The notes below the pieces were generated by a model. The model was given only the letters and a program-made list of their open reading frames with translations, ran no database searches and had not been told where the DNA came from. A DNA stretch of 64,000 nt from NCBI GenBank assembly GCA_002480565.1, contig DLCK01000082.1, positions 1 to 64,000 of the forward strand, written 5' to 3'. The translations under genes and the position numbers were made by a program. This document shows, piece after piece, positions 53,151-63,050 of this stretch. The DNA is from Phycisphaerales bacterium UBA7800 (lineage in GTDB: Bacteria > Planctomycetota > Phycisphaerae > Phycisphaerales > Phycisphaeraceae). Position 1 is the first letter of the stretch. Each line of letters begins with the position of its first letter.

Positions 53151-55775
53151 ATGCTCCATCCTCATCAAGCTACGATTCGCAAATTCGACGTTGTCCCTTC
53201 TCTTCCAAAGTCTCTAGAACCTCTACTGGAAATCGCCCATAACCTCTGGTGGTCCTGGCATCCCGAAGCACGCGACTTGTTTGTCCGCGTGGATCGTGAT
53301 CTGTGGATCAAGTGTTATCACAACCCTGTGAAAATGCTCGGTGAATGCCCCCAGGAACGCCTGGACGAAATCGCCAAGGACGAAGGTTTCCTCAATGTGC
53401 TCGATCGTTGCTATGAAGCAATGAAGCGACACCTTGAACGCCAACCCTGGCTCAAAAAATCACAACTGGATCCGGGCGACTTTACCGTTGCCTATTTCTG
53501 TGCCGAGTTCGGTCTCACCGAATGTCTGCAGATTTACTCCGGTGGTCTGGGTTGTCTTGCAGGTGACCACCTTAAATCAGCCAGCGAACTGGGGCTTCCC
53601 CTGGTCGCAGTCGGGCTGCTGTATCGCAACGGTTACTTCCAGCAATATCTCAACGCCGACGGCTGGCAACAGGAATACACGCCAGACCTGGACTTCTCCA
53701 ACCTGCCGATCCAACCGGTCAACAATGCCGATGGCAATCAGGTTGTCGTCAGTGTCCAACTCCCCGGCCGCGAAGTGAAGATTGCCCTGTGGCTTGTCAC
53801 CGTCGGACGCATCAAACTTTACCTGCTGGACACCAACCAACCGGAAAATGATCCTGCGGATCGCGCCATCACCAGCCAACTCTACGGCGGTGATATGGAA
53901 ATGCGTATCAAGCAGGAATTGATCCTGGGTATCGGCGGTGTTCGCGCACTTGAAGCAATCAACATCCGCCCGGACATCTGCCACATGAATGAAGGCCACT
54001 CCGCCTTCCTGGCATTGGAACGTATCCGTCGCCTGATTGAAGAACATAACATCAGCTTTGACGAAGCCCGTCAGTTTGCTGGCGCCTCACACATCTTCAC
54101 GACACACACGCCGGTCCCCGCGGGTATTGACCGCTTCCCACCGGATATCGTCGAGCGTTACTTCAAGGACTACGTCTCAAGCCTGCGCCTGGATATGGAA
54201 GGACTCCTTGCACTGGGTCGTGAAAACGTCTCCAACAAGCGTGAGTTTTTCTCCATGGCTGTGCTTGCGATCCGGACTGCCGAAAAAGCCAACGGTGTGT
54301 CGGAACTCCACGGCGATGTCTCCCGTGACATGTGGCGAAATATTTGGCCCGGCCTCGTCAAAGACGAAGTTCCAATCACCCACGTCACCAATGGTGTCCA
54401 TGCACGCAGCTGGCTGTCCGGTGACCTGATCAACCTCCTTGACCGTTACATCGGTGCCCGTTGGCAGGACGCTCCTGCGGACCAAACCGTGTGGGAAGGT
54501 ATCGACGAAGTACCCGACGAAGAACTGTGGCGCGTCCATGAACGTCGTCGTCATGGCATGATCGTCTGGACCCGTCGCAAACTCCGTAAGCAACTCGAAG
54601 CCCGTGGCACGCACCCTGCGGAAATCCGCAAGAGCATTGACGCGTTGGACCCTGATGCCTTTACCATCGGTTTTGCCCGACGCTTTGCGACTTACAAACG
54701 TGCCAACCTGCTTTTCCGCAATCCCGATCGCCTCCGCGCGTTACTCGGCAGCACCGATCGCCCGCTGCAGATTCTCATTGCCGGTAAAGCACATCCGGCT
54801 GACGGTGGTGGTAAAGACCTCATCCGTCAGATCGTCCACTTTGCCCGTGAATCGGAATTCGGTCACCGCGTCGTCTTTGTCGAAAACTATGACATCAACG
54901 TCGCCCGTTACCTTGTCCAGGGTTGCGATGTCTGGCTTAACACCCCGCGTCGGGGCATGGAAGCTTCCGGTACCTCAGGCATGAAGGCTGCCCTTAACGG
55001 CACCATGCATGTCTCCATCCTCGACGGCTGGTGGGACGAAGCCTACTCCAACGCACTGGGTTGGCAGATCGGTCGCGGCGAATCCTATGCCGACGTCGAC
55101 ATGCAGGATGACATCGAATCCCAGGCGTTGTACCAACTCCTTGAACAGCAGATCCTCCCGATCTTCTATGATCGCAACGAAAACGGCGTGCCCACCGAAT
55201 GGGTCAGCCGCATGAAGAACTGTATCCGCGTCCTGGCTCCCATGTTCAACACCAACCGCATGGTCAAGGAATACGCAGAAAAACTGTACCTGCCTGCACT
55301 GAAGCGCACGCGATACCTTGGTGAAAACAAACTTGAGAAGTCCATTGAACTGGCACATCTCAAGTACAAGCTGCGTGACAATTGGGGCCAACTCAAGATC
55401 GAATCCGTCACCGCCCCAACCGATGGTGCCATGGGTGTCCGTCAGAAAATGCCTGTGGAAGTGGTCGTCAATCTCAGCCATCTCACACCTGACGTACTCG
55501 AAGCACAAGTCTATGTCGGCCATGTCGACAATGACGGTCAGATTTGTGATGGCCAGTTCTTCAACCTCAAGCACCAGGAAGATCTCGGCAACAATCGTCA
55601 CCGTTATGTCGGAGACATCTCCGCGATCTCCAGTGGTCGCTACGGCTTTGCGGTTCGCATCGTCCCCGGCGGCGAACTCTTTGGCGAAACACCTGCACCG
55701 GGCATGGTCCTTTGGGAACATGGCCACCAACCAGCGGCTGTAAAAAAAGCACCCGCAGCAACCAGTAACGCCTAA
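53151..55775 (+). CDS. glgP: Alpha-glucan (glycogen/maltodextrin) phosphorylase
   Basis: Start at ATG 53151 because AAGGA lies upstream; 874 residues. N-terminal DUF3417 segment (PLLEIAHNLWWSWHPEARDL) marks the long bacterial GlgP type. Others: CHMNEGHSAFLALE, HVTNGVHARSWL, GFARRFATYKRANLL, and the PLP-binding K612 in GTSGMKAALNG. It releases glucose-1-phosphate from alpha-1,4-glucans. The C-terminal sandwich (VEVVVNLSHLTPDVLEAQVY) is normal for this type. Confidence 0.96.
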   Translation: MLHPHQATIRKFDVVPSLPKSLEPLLEIAHNLWWSWHPEARDLFVRVDRDLWIKCYHNPVKMLGECPQERLDEIAKDEGFLNVLDRCYEAMKRHLERQPWLKKSQLDPGDFTVAYFCAEFGLTECLQIYSGGLGCLAGDHLKSASELGLPLVAVGLLYRNGYFQQYLNADGWQQEYTPDLDFSNLPIQPVNNADGNQVVVSVQLPGREVKIALWLVTVGRIKLYLLDTNQPENDPADRAITSQLYGGDMEMRIKQELILGIGGVRALEAINIRPDICHMNEGHSAFLALERIRRLIEEHNISFDEARQFAGASHIFTTHTPVPAGIDRFPPDIVERYFKDYVSSLRLDMEGLLALGRENVSNKREFFSMAVLAIRTAEKANGVSELHGDVSRDMWRNIWPGLVKDEVPITHVTNGVHARSWLSGDLINLLDRYIGARWQDAPADQTVWEGIDEVPDEELWRVHERRRHGMIVWTRRKLRKQLEARGTHPAEIRKSIDALDPDAFTIGFARRFATYKRANLLFRNPDRLRALLGSTDRPLQILIAGKAHPADGGGKDLIRQIVHFARESEFGHRVVFVENYDINVARYLVQGCDVWLNTPRRGMEASGTSGMKAALNGTMHVSILDGWWDEAYSNALGWQIGRGESYADVDMQDDIESQALYQLLEQQILPIFYDRNENGVPTEWVSRMKNCIRVLAPMFNTNRMVKEYAEKLYLPALKRTRYLGENKLEKSIELAHLKYKLRDNWGQLKIESVTAPTDGAMGVRQKMPVEVVVNLSHLTPDVLEAQVYVGHVDNDGQICDGQFFNLKHQEDLGNNRHRYVGDISAISSGRYGFAVRIVPGGELFGETPAPGMVLWEHGHQPAAVKKAPAATSNA

Positions 55776-55800
55776 GTCATCTGACAATTGAAAATTCAAA

Positions 55801-55840
55801 ACAACGCCAGGACCGTCAAACGTTCTGGCGTTGTTTTTGT
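55801..55840 (+). terminator. Terminator after glgP
   Basis: ACAACGCCAG (55801-55810) pairs with CTGGCGTTGT (55825-55834), followed by TTTTT. Lies 25 nt after the stop codon. Confidence 0.85.
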
Positions 55841-55874
55841 TTCAAGCATTCTCCTGCTCTGCTAGAATGTTCCC

Positions 55875-56105
55875 ATGCGACACCTATGCCGTCTGAGTTT
55901 ACTGCTTTGTCTTTTCACGCTTTTGGGTTGTGAAGGGTTATCACATCCGGGTGCAACGGATCGCATCAGGCGTCTAAGCAGCTTTGAAGCATCCAACGCT
56001 CAAACACCTGACTCGTTTTATGATTCGAAATATTACGTCGATGATAAAACACCTCATCAGCGTCTGGATGAACAATTCGACAAAGTGGATAATACAGTCC
56101 AATAA
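55875..56105 (+). CDS. Small lipoprotein
   Basis: A 76-residue protein with a hydrophobic leader and lipobox LFTLLGC (Cys at about residue 19), so an outer- or inner-membrane lipoprotein. The mature part is short, charged and lacks a recognised domain (FYDSKYYVDDKTPHQRLDEQ). Function unknown. Located between glgP and the metal-efflux operon on the same strand, with its own space. Confidence 0.7.
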   Translation: MRHLCRLSLLLCLFTLLGCEGLSHPGATDRIRRLSSFEASNAQTPDSFYDSKYYVDDKTPHQRLDEQFDKVDNTVQ

Positions 56106-56204
56106 CTAAAAATGAACGCACACATGCGACGCTTTTATCCACTGACAATTGTGCCATATACACAGACGTCTAATCATTGAGCTAGTTATCACGATGTCGC
56201 AAAT

Positions 56205-56237
56205 TTGCTTGTCTTTAGCAATCAGCTGAACTATAAT
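56205..56237 (+). promoter_or_regulatory. Promoter of the metal-efflux operon with possible operator
   Basis: -35 TTGTCT (56209-56214), 17-bp spacer, -10 TATAAT (56232-56237). A small inverted repeat TTGCT-N7-AGCAA (56205-56221) covers the -35 and may bind a metal-dependent regulator, none of which is encoded nearby. The remainder of 56106-56308 contains no gene. Confidence 0.55.
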
Positions 56238-56308
56238 GTTTTGTTGATGCGTAAGTCTGCCTCCCACCCGCCCATTTACTGCTGCTGTTGACTTGGCTGC
56301 TTTGCTCC

Positions 56309-56677
56309 ATGTCCAACGGCTTGGTGGTGCTTTGCATCATGGGGTACAGTTCTCACCCGCAAGTCGAGTTTGCGATTAAAGATTCATGCACGCCTGCCGC
56401 GGATGCACACGACAGCTGTGACAGTCAAAGAACCGACATCTGTGTCGCCCATCAGGATTGCACAGACATCCCTTTCTCATTGCAGCTTGCTCCGGTCGTC
56501 AATCTGGACTCGGACCAGCAGTCGATGATGCTGGCTATTGCCCCAATCATCCTGTCACATATTGACACCGGTTTGGCAAATGACTCTACCGCTGCGTCTT
56601 TGCCACCACCTTGGCGTAATCACGCGCCACCTGCCGATCCAGCCACCACTTCCGGCTCGATCACACTGCTTATCTGA
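56309..56677 (+). CDS. Small cysteine-rich hypothetical protein of heavy-metal operon
   Basis: Start uncertain: ATG 56309 (122 residues), or TTG at 56288 that would add TWLLCS. Hydrophobic start, then a Cys/His-rich segment CTPAADAHDSCDSQRTDICV, AHQDCTDIPFSL, and a Pro-rich end. Small secreted proteins with a C-x-D-I-P motif often precede czc-type genes and may chelate metal, but that is family knowledge recalled rather than checked. First of the operon. Confidence 0.55.
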   Translation: MSNGLVVLCIMGYSSHPQVEFAIKDSCTPAADAHDSCDSQRTDICVAHQDCTDIPFSLQLAPVVNLDSDQQSMMLAIAPIILSHIDTGLANDSTAASLPPPWRNHAPPADPATTSGSITLLI

Positions 56678-56759
56678 ATCACATCCATTGCTCTTCTGCC
56701 CAGACTCAAACCCTTGAGTCCGTTATTCATTGTCTATTAATCCAACCGGAGTAACCGCC

Positions 56760-58085
56760 ATGTATCAATGGTGTTTTTATGCCTTGTCCGCCATCACATT
56801 GTCCTTAACTGCTTGTTCATCACATCCCTTGATGGATCAACCGGTCACCAGGCAATCAGAAACCTTACAAGTCAGTTCTAATCCAATCACACACCCCACA
56901 GGTGTGCTGACACTCAAACAATCACTTGCTCTTGCGATGGATCATGCCCCTGCATTACAAGCAGGTCGCCTGCAACTCCAAGCCCTTGAAGCACGCAAAG
57001 ACCATACAGGTCTCCGCCCTAAGCCTGAGTTGGAAATCGAGTTTGAAAACTTCGCAGGTTCAGGCGAATTTCAAGGCGTCGATGCACTGGAAACCACCAT
57101 CAGTCTGGCACAATCTTTTCCCCTTGGTGGAGATCTGAAATATATGAAACTCATCGCTGGCAAAGAATCCGAGTTGGCTTCATGGGATCAACAGGCTCTG
57201 CGCGTTGAACTGCTAAGCACCGTCACCCAACGGTATCTTCAAGCGTTAACCCTTCAGCAGCGCCTAAAGCAGAGTACCCAATCCCTGCAACTTGCCACGC
57301 AGGTTCAAACACTGACTGACAAACGTATCAAAGCAGGTGTCGCCCCACCACTTGAACGGATTCGCGCCGACGTGCAGGTCGCCCAGGTCAAACTTGAACA
57401 TCAAAAAGTCCAACGCCAACTCACCGCCAGCTATCAGCAGTTGGCTTTGACCTGGGGCCAATCGCAAGTGACATTCGACAGTGTTACCGGCGATTTGGAA
57501 ACCCTCACAGACCTGCCAAAGATAACCAATCTGTTTGAACAAGTTGCCAAGCATCCACTGATCGCACGTTGGGCCAGTGAATTGTCATTGCGTCAAGCAC
57601 AGCATCAATTGGCCAATGCGCTTGCGGTTAACGATCTGACTGGTCGGATTGGATTGAAGCATGACAATGATGCCAACGATCACGCCCTTGTGATTGGGTT
57701 ATCCATGCCGCTGCCGATTTCGGATCGCAACATGGCAGACCGCCTTTCCTCAAGGATTGGCATGCAGGCCGTCCCTCACCAAAAACGTGAGGCTCAACGC
57801 CAATTGCAGCAAACACTCGTCGATGCCTACACGCAATTAGCCATTGCTCATGATGTGGCAATCGCACTGCGTGAAGATGCACTCCCCAAAGCTCAGCAGG
57901 CATTTGATGTCACCCGCACAGCGTTTGAGCAAGGCGATGTCCAGTTCATTGATGTCATTGATGCTGAACAAACACTCAACCAGATGCACAGCCAATACCT
58001 CGATGCGTTGGCAAATTACCATCTCGCCTCAGCATGGATAGAAGGCCTTATCTGCCAACCGTTGAATCAAACCACCAAACCTTAA
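56760..58085 (+). CDS. TolC-family outer-membrane channel of metal efflux (CzcC-like)
   Basis: Start at ATG 56760 with GGAG 8 nt upstream; 441 residues. Lipoprotein-like leader (LSLTACSS, Cys near residue 20). Two OEP halves: LKQSLALAMDHAPALQAGRL with FSKN-like coiled coils, then VDAYTQLAIAHDVAIALRED and DVIDAEQTLNQMHSQYL, as in CzcC/TolC. It makes the outer-membrane tunnel for the CzcB/CzcA pump. Followed after 25 nt by the adaptor gene. Confidence 0.93.
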   Translation: MYQWCFYALSAITLSLTACSSHPLMDQPVTRQSETLQVSSNPITHPTGVLTLKQSLALAMDHAPALQAGRLQLQALEARKDHTGLRPKPELEIEFENFAGSGEFQGVDALETTISLAQSFPLGGDLKYMKLIAGKESELASWDQQALRVELLSTVTQRYLQALTLQQRLKQSTQSLQLATQVQTLTDKRIKAGVAPPLERIRADVQVAQVKLEHQKVQRQLTASYQQLALTWGQSQVTFDSVTGDLETLTDLPKITNLFEQVAKHPLIARWASELSLRQAQHQLANALAVNDLTGRIGLKHDNDANDHALVIGLSMPLPISDRNMADRLSSRIGMQAVPHQKREAQRQLQQTLVDAYTQLAIAHDVAIALREDALPKAQQAFDVTRTAFEQGDVQFIDVIDAEQTLNQMHSQYLDALANYHLASAWIEGLICQPLNQTTKP

Positions 58086-58110
58086 TCTCAATTTTCACTG
58101 GAGATTTACC

Positions 58111-59478
58111 ATGAAATACATGTCAACCAAGACACGTTTGTTAATTGCAAGCATCCTGCTGTGTATGGCCACGGTCCTTTATGCTCAACATGACGGCCAT
58201 GACCATGACAAGCCTGCGGCAAAACTCAAAGCAGACAAACCCACCCCAGCCAAACATGATGAGCATGACGGACACGATCATGCCTCGCATGCCAAGCCTG
58301 CCCAAACCAAACCACAAGTCCATGATGATGATCACGACAAAACCAAAGGCCATGATGACCATGACGATCATGACGACCACGACGACCAGGCAGGGCATGA
58401 TGATCACGAAGACGAAGGCCCGATCAAAATCGACCCGGCAATGCTCAAACGTTTTGACATAAGACTTTCCCAAGCAGGCCCTGGCGTAATTAATCGTCGT
58501 ACAACGCTCTCGGGGGAAGTGGTCTTCAATGCTGACCGCATCGCCCATGTCACCACACCGGTCGGGGGCATTGTCAGCACAGCCAAAACCAGTGTCGGCG
58601 ATCAAGTCAAAGCCGGCCAAACACTGGCTCATATCAGCAGTCGGGAATTAGCAGCATTGCGCAGTGAGTTGTTGGCAACCCGCGCACGCTGGGAATTAGC
58701 CAAGGAAAACGCAGCACGAGACAAACGACTCTTTGACGAAAAAGTCGGTACCCAGCGTGCCATGCTTGAATCAAAACAAATCGCCCGTGATGCACAAATC
58801 CAATACGATCTGGCGGAAAACGCCTTGCATGCACTTGGCTTTGCACACAAACAGATCACCCAAATCCAATCCGATCACGCAGGACTCAGTCACTATGAGC
58901 TAACCGCTCCCATTGCCGGCACAGTCACACAACGTCACCTGACGCTCGGTGAAAACATTTCACCTGACTCGGCAAATGCAGCATTTATCATTGCTGATAT
59001 CAGCAGCGTCTGGATCAATCTCTCAGTCTATCAACGTGACCTAGCGCTTATCAAAAAAGGCAGTGATGTTGATCTTCAATTCGGCCATCATCTCCCCGAT
59101 GCCAAAGGTAAGATCGCATTTATCACCCCATCCATGGATGAAAAAACCCGAACCGCCACCGCGCGTGTGATTATCGACAATTCTGACGGACACTATCGCC
59201 CCGGACTCTTTGTCAATGCCAAGGTTCACACCAACACGCACAACGTTCCAATCGCTGTTCCCAGCAGCGCCATTGTCGACGTCGAAAACCAGCCGGTAGT
59301 CTTCATTCAAACCGAACATGGCCTTGAACCGCAACCTGTGAAAATCGGTGAGTCGGATCAACAGACAGTCCAAATCGTTCAAGGGTTAACCGCTAGGCAA
59401 ATCTATGTCTCACATAATGCATTTGCTCTTAAAGCTCAGTTGCAGAAAGGAGCCTTCGGTCACGGTCATGCTCACTGA
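58111..59478 (+). CDS. RND membrane-fusion protein with His/Asp-rich metal-binding domain (CzcB-like)
   Basis: A 455-residue adaptor with signal peptide (SILLCMATVLYAQ). Residues ~25-110 are an extremely His/Asp-rich segment (16 His within about 85 residues, such as HDDHDDHDDHDDQ), a metal-collecting arm. Then the usual barrel-sandwich hybrid (ISRTTLSGEVVF-like, TPVGGIVSTAKTSVGDQVKAGQTLAHI), a coiled hairpin, lipoyl half LTAPIAGTVTQRHLTLGENI and a beta-barrel. C-terminus GHGHAH is again His-rich. It joins CzcC and CzcA. Confidence 0.94.
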   Translation: MKYMSTKTRLLIASILLCMATVLYAQHDGHDHDKPAAKLKADKPTPAKHDEHDGHDHASHAKPAQTKPQVHDDDHDKTKGHDDHDDHDDHDDQAGHDDHEDEGPIKIDPAMLKRFDIRLSQAGPGVINRRTTLSGEVVFNADRIAHVTTPVGGIVSTAKTSVGDQVKAGQTLAHISSRELAALRSELLATRARWELAKENAARDKRLFDEKVGTQRAMLESKQIARDAQIQYDLAENALHALGFAHKQITQIQSDHAGLSHYELTAPIAGTVTQRHLTLGENISPDSANAAFIIADISSVWINLSVYQRDLALIKKGSDVDLQFGHHLPDAKGKIAFITPSMDEKTRTATARVIIDNSDGHYRPGLFVNAKVHTNTHNVPIAVPSSAIVDVENQPVVFIQTEHGLEPQPVKIGESDQQTVQIVQGLTARQIYVSHNAFALKAQLQKGAFGHGHAH

Positions 59479-59499
59479 TCGCGGTTTGAAGAAAATACC

Positions 59500-62400
59500 A
59501 TGATAGACAAACTTATTGATTTATCCCTTGGGAACAGGCTGTTGGTGGTCGTTCTTGCGATCCTCCTGATGTTCGCAGGTTACTGGTCCTACAACAAACT
59601 TCCCGTGGACGCATTCCCGGATGTCTCGCCTAATCTGGTCCAGGTGTTTACCGTCACCGATGGGTTGGCACCTGAAGAAATTGAAATGCACGTAACCTAT
59701 CCCGTCGAAGCTGCGATGACGGGTTTACCTGGTATTGAAAAAATCCGCAGTGTGTCGAACTTCGGTCTCTCGGTGGTGAATGTCTATTTCGAAGATGGGA
59801 TGGACATGTACTTCTGCCGGCAGTTAGTCAATGAACGACTCAGTGAAGCCCGCGCCCACATCCCTGAGGGATTCGGTGAACCGGAAATGGGCCCTATCTC
59901 CACGGGGATGGGTCTGGTTCTGTTTTACTATCTGCATGACACCACGGGGACCTACACACTTGAAGAGCTTCGAACCATGCAGGATTGGATCGTCAAATTC
60001 AATCTGCAAACCGTGCCAGGTGTCACCGAAGTCCTGGGCATCGGTGGCTACGAAAAGCAGTATCAAGTCATCATTGATCCGCAGGCACTGCTTCGCTATG
60101 ACGTGTCCATCAATGATGTGATCCAGCGCGTCCGTGCCAACAACCTCAACGTCGGCGCTCAGTTTATTGAGAAAAATGCCGAGGAGTTGGTCGTGCGATC
60201 CGTCGGACTGACGCGTGGGATTGATGACCTCAAAAAAATCGTTATCAAGTCCGTTGATGGGCGTATTGTCTATCTGGATCAACTGGCGGACATCCAGATC
60301 GGGGGCGCGATCCGCCGCGGACTGCAAACGCGCAACGGTGATGGTGAAGTCGTCGCTGGCATGGTCATCAAGCTGTATGGCACAAATGCTTCGACCGTCA
60401 TCAACCAGATCGAAGACCGCATTACCAAGATCAATCTGGCGTTACCGCAGGGCGTGAAAATCGTCCCGTATTATCAGCAGAAAGAAATCGTCGAAGCATC
60501 CGTCAACACGGTTACACAGGCTTTGATCCAAGGCATTGTGCTGGTGGCAATTGTTCTGCTGCTATTTATGGGAGGCCTAAGACCCTCATTGGTCGTGGCG
60601 ATTGCGATCCCGTTTTCCGTGCTATTTGCGTTTATTGCCATGAAATACTTTGACCTTTCAGCGAATCTCATGTCGCTGGGCGGATTGGCCATCGCCATTG
60701 GGATGATGGTGGATGGGACGATTGTCGTCGTGGAAAATATCGACCGACACTTTCGGGAAGGTCACGAACAGGAGTCTCGCATCAAGCTCGTGGCACGTGC
60801 CTGCAAGGAAGTCGGACGCCCGATTGTCTTTGCCATCGCCATCATTATTCTCGTGTTCCTGCCACTATTGACCCTCCAAGGTGTCGAAGGCAAGATGTTC
60901 AAACCACTGGCTTACACTGTCTCTCTGGCCATGCTCGGATCACTGGTCTTTGCAATACTACTTGCCCCGGTCTGCAGCGACCTGTTGATGCGACGCCGTA
61001 AACGTAAATCAAAGACGCTACCCAGTGAACCAATGATCGTGCGACTGTTGTTGATCCCCTACCGACCACTATTGAAGCTGTTCATCAAGGTGCGACTCTT
61101 AGCCGTGCTGCTGGTGCTTGGTTTACTTGGATTAGGGATAAGCATCTTCCCGCAACTCGGCTCGGAGTTCACCCCCAAACTCCGCGAAGGCACCATCGTC
61201 GTTCGCCTGAGTATGGCTCCGTCGATCTCGATAAATGAAAGCCGGCGTAACACGCTGATTGTTGAAAAGCTACTATTGGAGATTCCCGAAGTAAGTGAAG
61301 TGACTTCACGCGTGGGTCGTGGTGAAGTCGGAGCCCATGCCGACCCGGTCAACTCTGCGGAAATGTTTGTGATTCTCAAACCCAAGGATCAGTGGCGGGA
61401 TCATGCCAATCAGCAGTCGATTGAAGAATCCATCCGACGTACAGTCGATGATTTACCAGGTATCCAGGCCAATCTCACACAGCCTATCGAGATGGCGGTC
61501 GATGAATTGCTTGAAGGTGTCAAAGCAGAACTGGCAATCAAACTCTACGGTGATGATCTGGACACGCTTGTTCAAGCCGCAGATCAAATCGCGCAGGTTG
61601 TCGGTCAAGTGGAGGGTGCGACCGATGTGCAAGTCGATCAAGTCACCGGCACGCCGCAACTGCTCATCGAGCCGGATCGCCAGGCCATCGCGCGATTTGG
61701 ATTGAACATGGAAGATGTCCAGAACGTCATCCAGGCAGCAGTCGGCGGGATGGACACCGGTGAAATTTTTGAAAACATCCGACGATTCCCCATTCATATC
61801 CGCTTTGCGTCTGAATCAAGAGACAATGCACAGGCAATTGGTAACATCCTCATTGATGCTCCCGATGGTCTGCGTGTCCCCTTGAATCAGGTTGCACAAA
61901 TCCGACAGGTCGTCGGACCACGTCAAATTACCCGCGAAGACAATCAGCGATTTATCAGCATCCAATGTAATGTCGTTGGTCGGGACATCGGCACGTTTGT
62001 CGCAGATGCACAAAAGCAAATCGACACACAACTTGACCTGCCAGCTGGATACCTCACACAGTGGGGTGGACAGTTCAGACTCCAACAACAGGCCAATAAG
62101 CGATTGGCAGTTGTCGTGCCAGTAACGTTGATGTTGATTTTGATCCTTCTATACAGCAGTTTCCAATCCTTGAAGAACGCGCTGTTGATTTTGCTGAATA
62201 TCCCATTGGCATTGGTGGGTGGTGTACTGGCGTTATGGCTGACAAATCAAAACCTCTCGGTGCCGTCGTCGATTGGTTTTATCGCCTTGCTTGGCATCGC
62301 AGTTGAAAACGGCATGGTCCTGGTGACCTGTATCAATGAACTTGTCTCAAAGGGCCATGACATGGATGCTGCCAGTGAACAAGGCGCTGCCATGCGATTA

Positions 62401-62598
62401 CGCCCCGTCCTGATGACGGCTGTAACCACTGCACTTGGACTCATCCCCCTGCTTTATGCAACGGGAACCGGTAGCGAAGTCCAAAGGCCTCTGGCGACAG
62501 TCGTCATCGGCGGGCTGGTCACTTCAACACTCCTGACACTGCTTGTCTTACCAGCCTTGTATCGCTGGTTTGGTAACCATGCACGAACATCCCATTAA
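59500..62598 (+). CDS. Heavy-metal RND transporter (CzcA-type)
   Basis: A 1032-residue inner-membrane pump of the HME-RND family: N-terminal helix, YWSYNKLPVDAFPDVSPNLV (porter domain start), TM4 motif LAIAIGMMVDGTIVVVEN, and C-terminal GIAVENGMVLVTCINEL, LRPVLMTAVTTALGLIPLL. In CzcA TM4 reads D402...D408...E415; here D405 and E412 match the latter two but the first Asp is replaced by Ala (A399). So the exported metal cannot be taken to be Zn/Co/Cd. Trimeric proton antiporter; partner of the two genes before it. Confidence 0.95.
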   Translation: MIDKLIDLSLGNRLLVVVLAILLMFAGYWSYNKLPVDAFPDVSPNLVQVFTVTDGLAPEEIEMHVTYPVEAAMTGLPGIEKIRSVSNFGLSVVNVYFEDGMDMYFCRQLVNERLSEARAHIPEGFGEPEMGPISTGMGLVLFYYLHDTTGTYTLEELRTMQDWIVKFNLQTVPGVTEVLGIGGYEKQYQVIIDPQALLRYDVSINDVIQRVRANNLNVGAQFIEKNAEELVVRSVGLTRGIDDLKKIVIKSVDGRIVYLDQLADIQIGGAIRRGLQTRNGDGEVVAGMVIKLYGTNASTVINQIEDRITKINLALPQGVKIVPYYQQKEIVEASVNTVTQALIQGIVLVAIVLLLFMGGLRPSLVVAIAIPFSVLFAFIAMKYFDLSANLMSLGGLAIAIGMMVDGTIVVVENIDRHFREGHEQESRIKLVARACKEVGRPIVFAIAIIILVFLPLLTLQGVEGKMFKPLAYTVSLAMLGSLVFAILLAPVCSDLLMRRRKRKSKTLPSEPMIVRLLLIPYRPLLKLFIKVRLLAVLLVLGLLGLGISIFPQLGSEFTPKLREGTIVVRLSMAPSISINESRRNTLIVEKLLLEIPEVSEVTSRVGRGEVGAHADPVNSAEMFVILKPKDQWRDHANQQSIEESIRRTVDDLPGIQANLTQPIEMAVDELLEGVKAELAIKLYGDDLDTLVQAADQIAQVVGQVEGATDVQVDQVTGTPQLLIEPDRQAIARFGLNMEDVQNVIQAAVGGMDTGEIFENIRRFPIHIRFASESRDNAQAIGNILIDAPDGLRVPLNQVAQIRQVVGPRQITREDNQRFISIQCNVVGRDIGTFVADAQKQIDTQLDLPAGYLTQWGGQFRLQQQANKRLAVVVPVTLMLILILLYSSFQSLKNALLILLNIPLALVGGVLALWLTNQNLSVPSSIGFIALLGIAVENGMVLVTCINELVSKGHDMDAASEQGAAMRLRPVLMTAVTTALGLIPLLYATGTGSEVQRPLATVVIGGLVTSTLLTLLVLPALYRWFGNHARTSH

Positions 62599-62623
62599 AA
62601 ATACTTTTCAAAGGAACACACAC

Positions 62624-63025
62624 ATGAAACGACTTTTTCAACTCACAACAGTGCTGTTTGTCTCTGGACTCATCGGCTGCAGTAATACTGCATCTTTGTC
62701 ATCCAACACAACAATTCAAAACACAAAGCACATCCAGATCAAAGCTGTCACAACACAGCAACAAGACAATGCGCTGGTGATTCAAGGCAGCATCGAACGC
62801 GACCGCCTGTACCGTGGCAATATGCATGGTCATGTCATGGTGTCGGTTTTGGATGCTGCGGGTACAGCGATCGACCAGAAGACTGTCGCCTACAGTACAA
62901 CATCACTATTGCCTGAGGGCATCCGCAGAACACCCTTTTCAGTGACGTTGCCGGGAGTCAGTGAATCGAGCAATCGGATTGTGTTACAACTCCACAAGCG
63001 AAACACTTGTGAATGCGATGTCTAA
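62624..63025 (+). CDS. Lipoprotein at the end of the metal-efflux operon
   Basis: Start at ATG 62624 with AAGGAA 8 nt upstream; 133 residues. Lipobox LIGC (Cys at about 19). Body is a single beta-sandwich-like stretch (HIQIKAVTTQQQDNALVIQG, HGHVMVSVLDAAGTAID) that ends KRNTCECDV. Twenty-five nt after the pump gene, so co-transcribed. Function unknown; the terminal CxC could bind metal (inference). Confidence 0.8.
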   Translation: MKRLFQLTTVLFVSGLIGCSNTASLSSNTTIQNTKHIQIKAVTTQQQDNALVIQGSIERDRLYRGNMHGHVMVSVLDAAGTAIDQKTVAYSTTSLLPEGIRRTPFSVTLPGVSESSNRIVLQLHKRNTCECDV

Positions 63026-63050
63026 AACGTGGTAATCAAGATTTCCGAAG

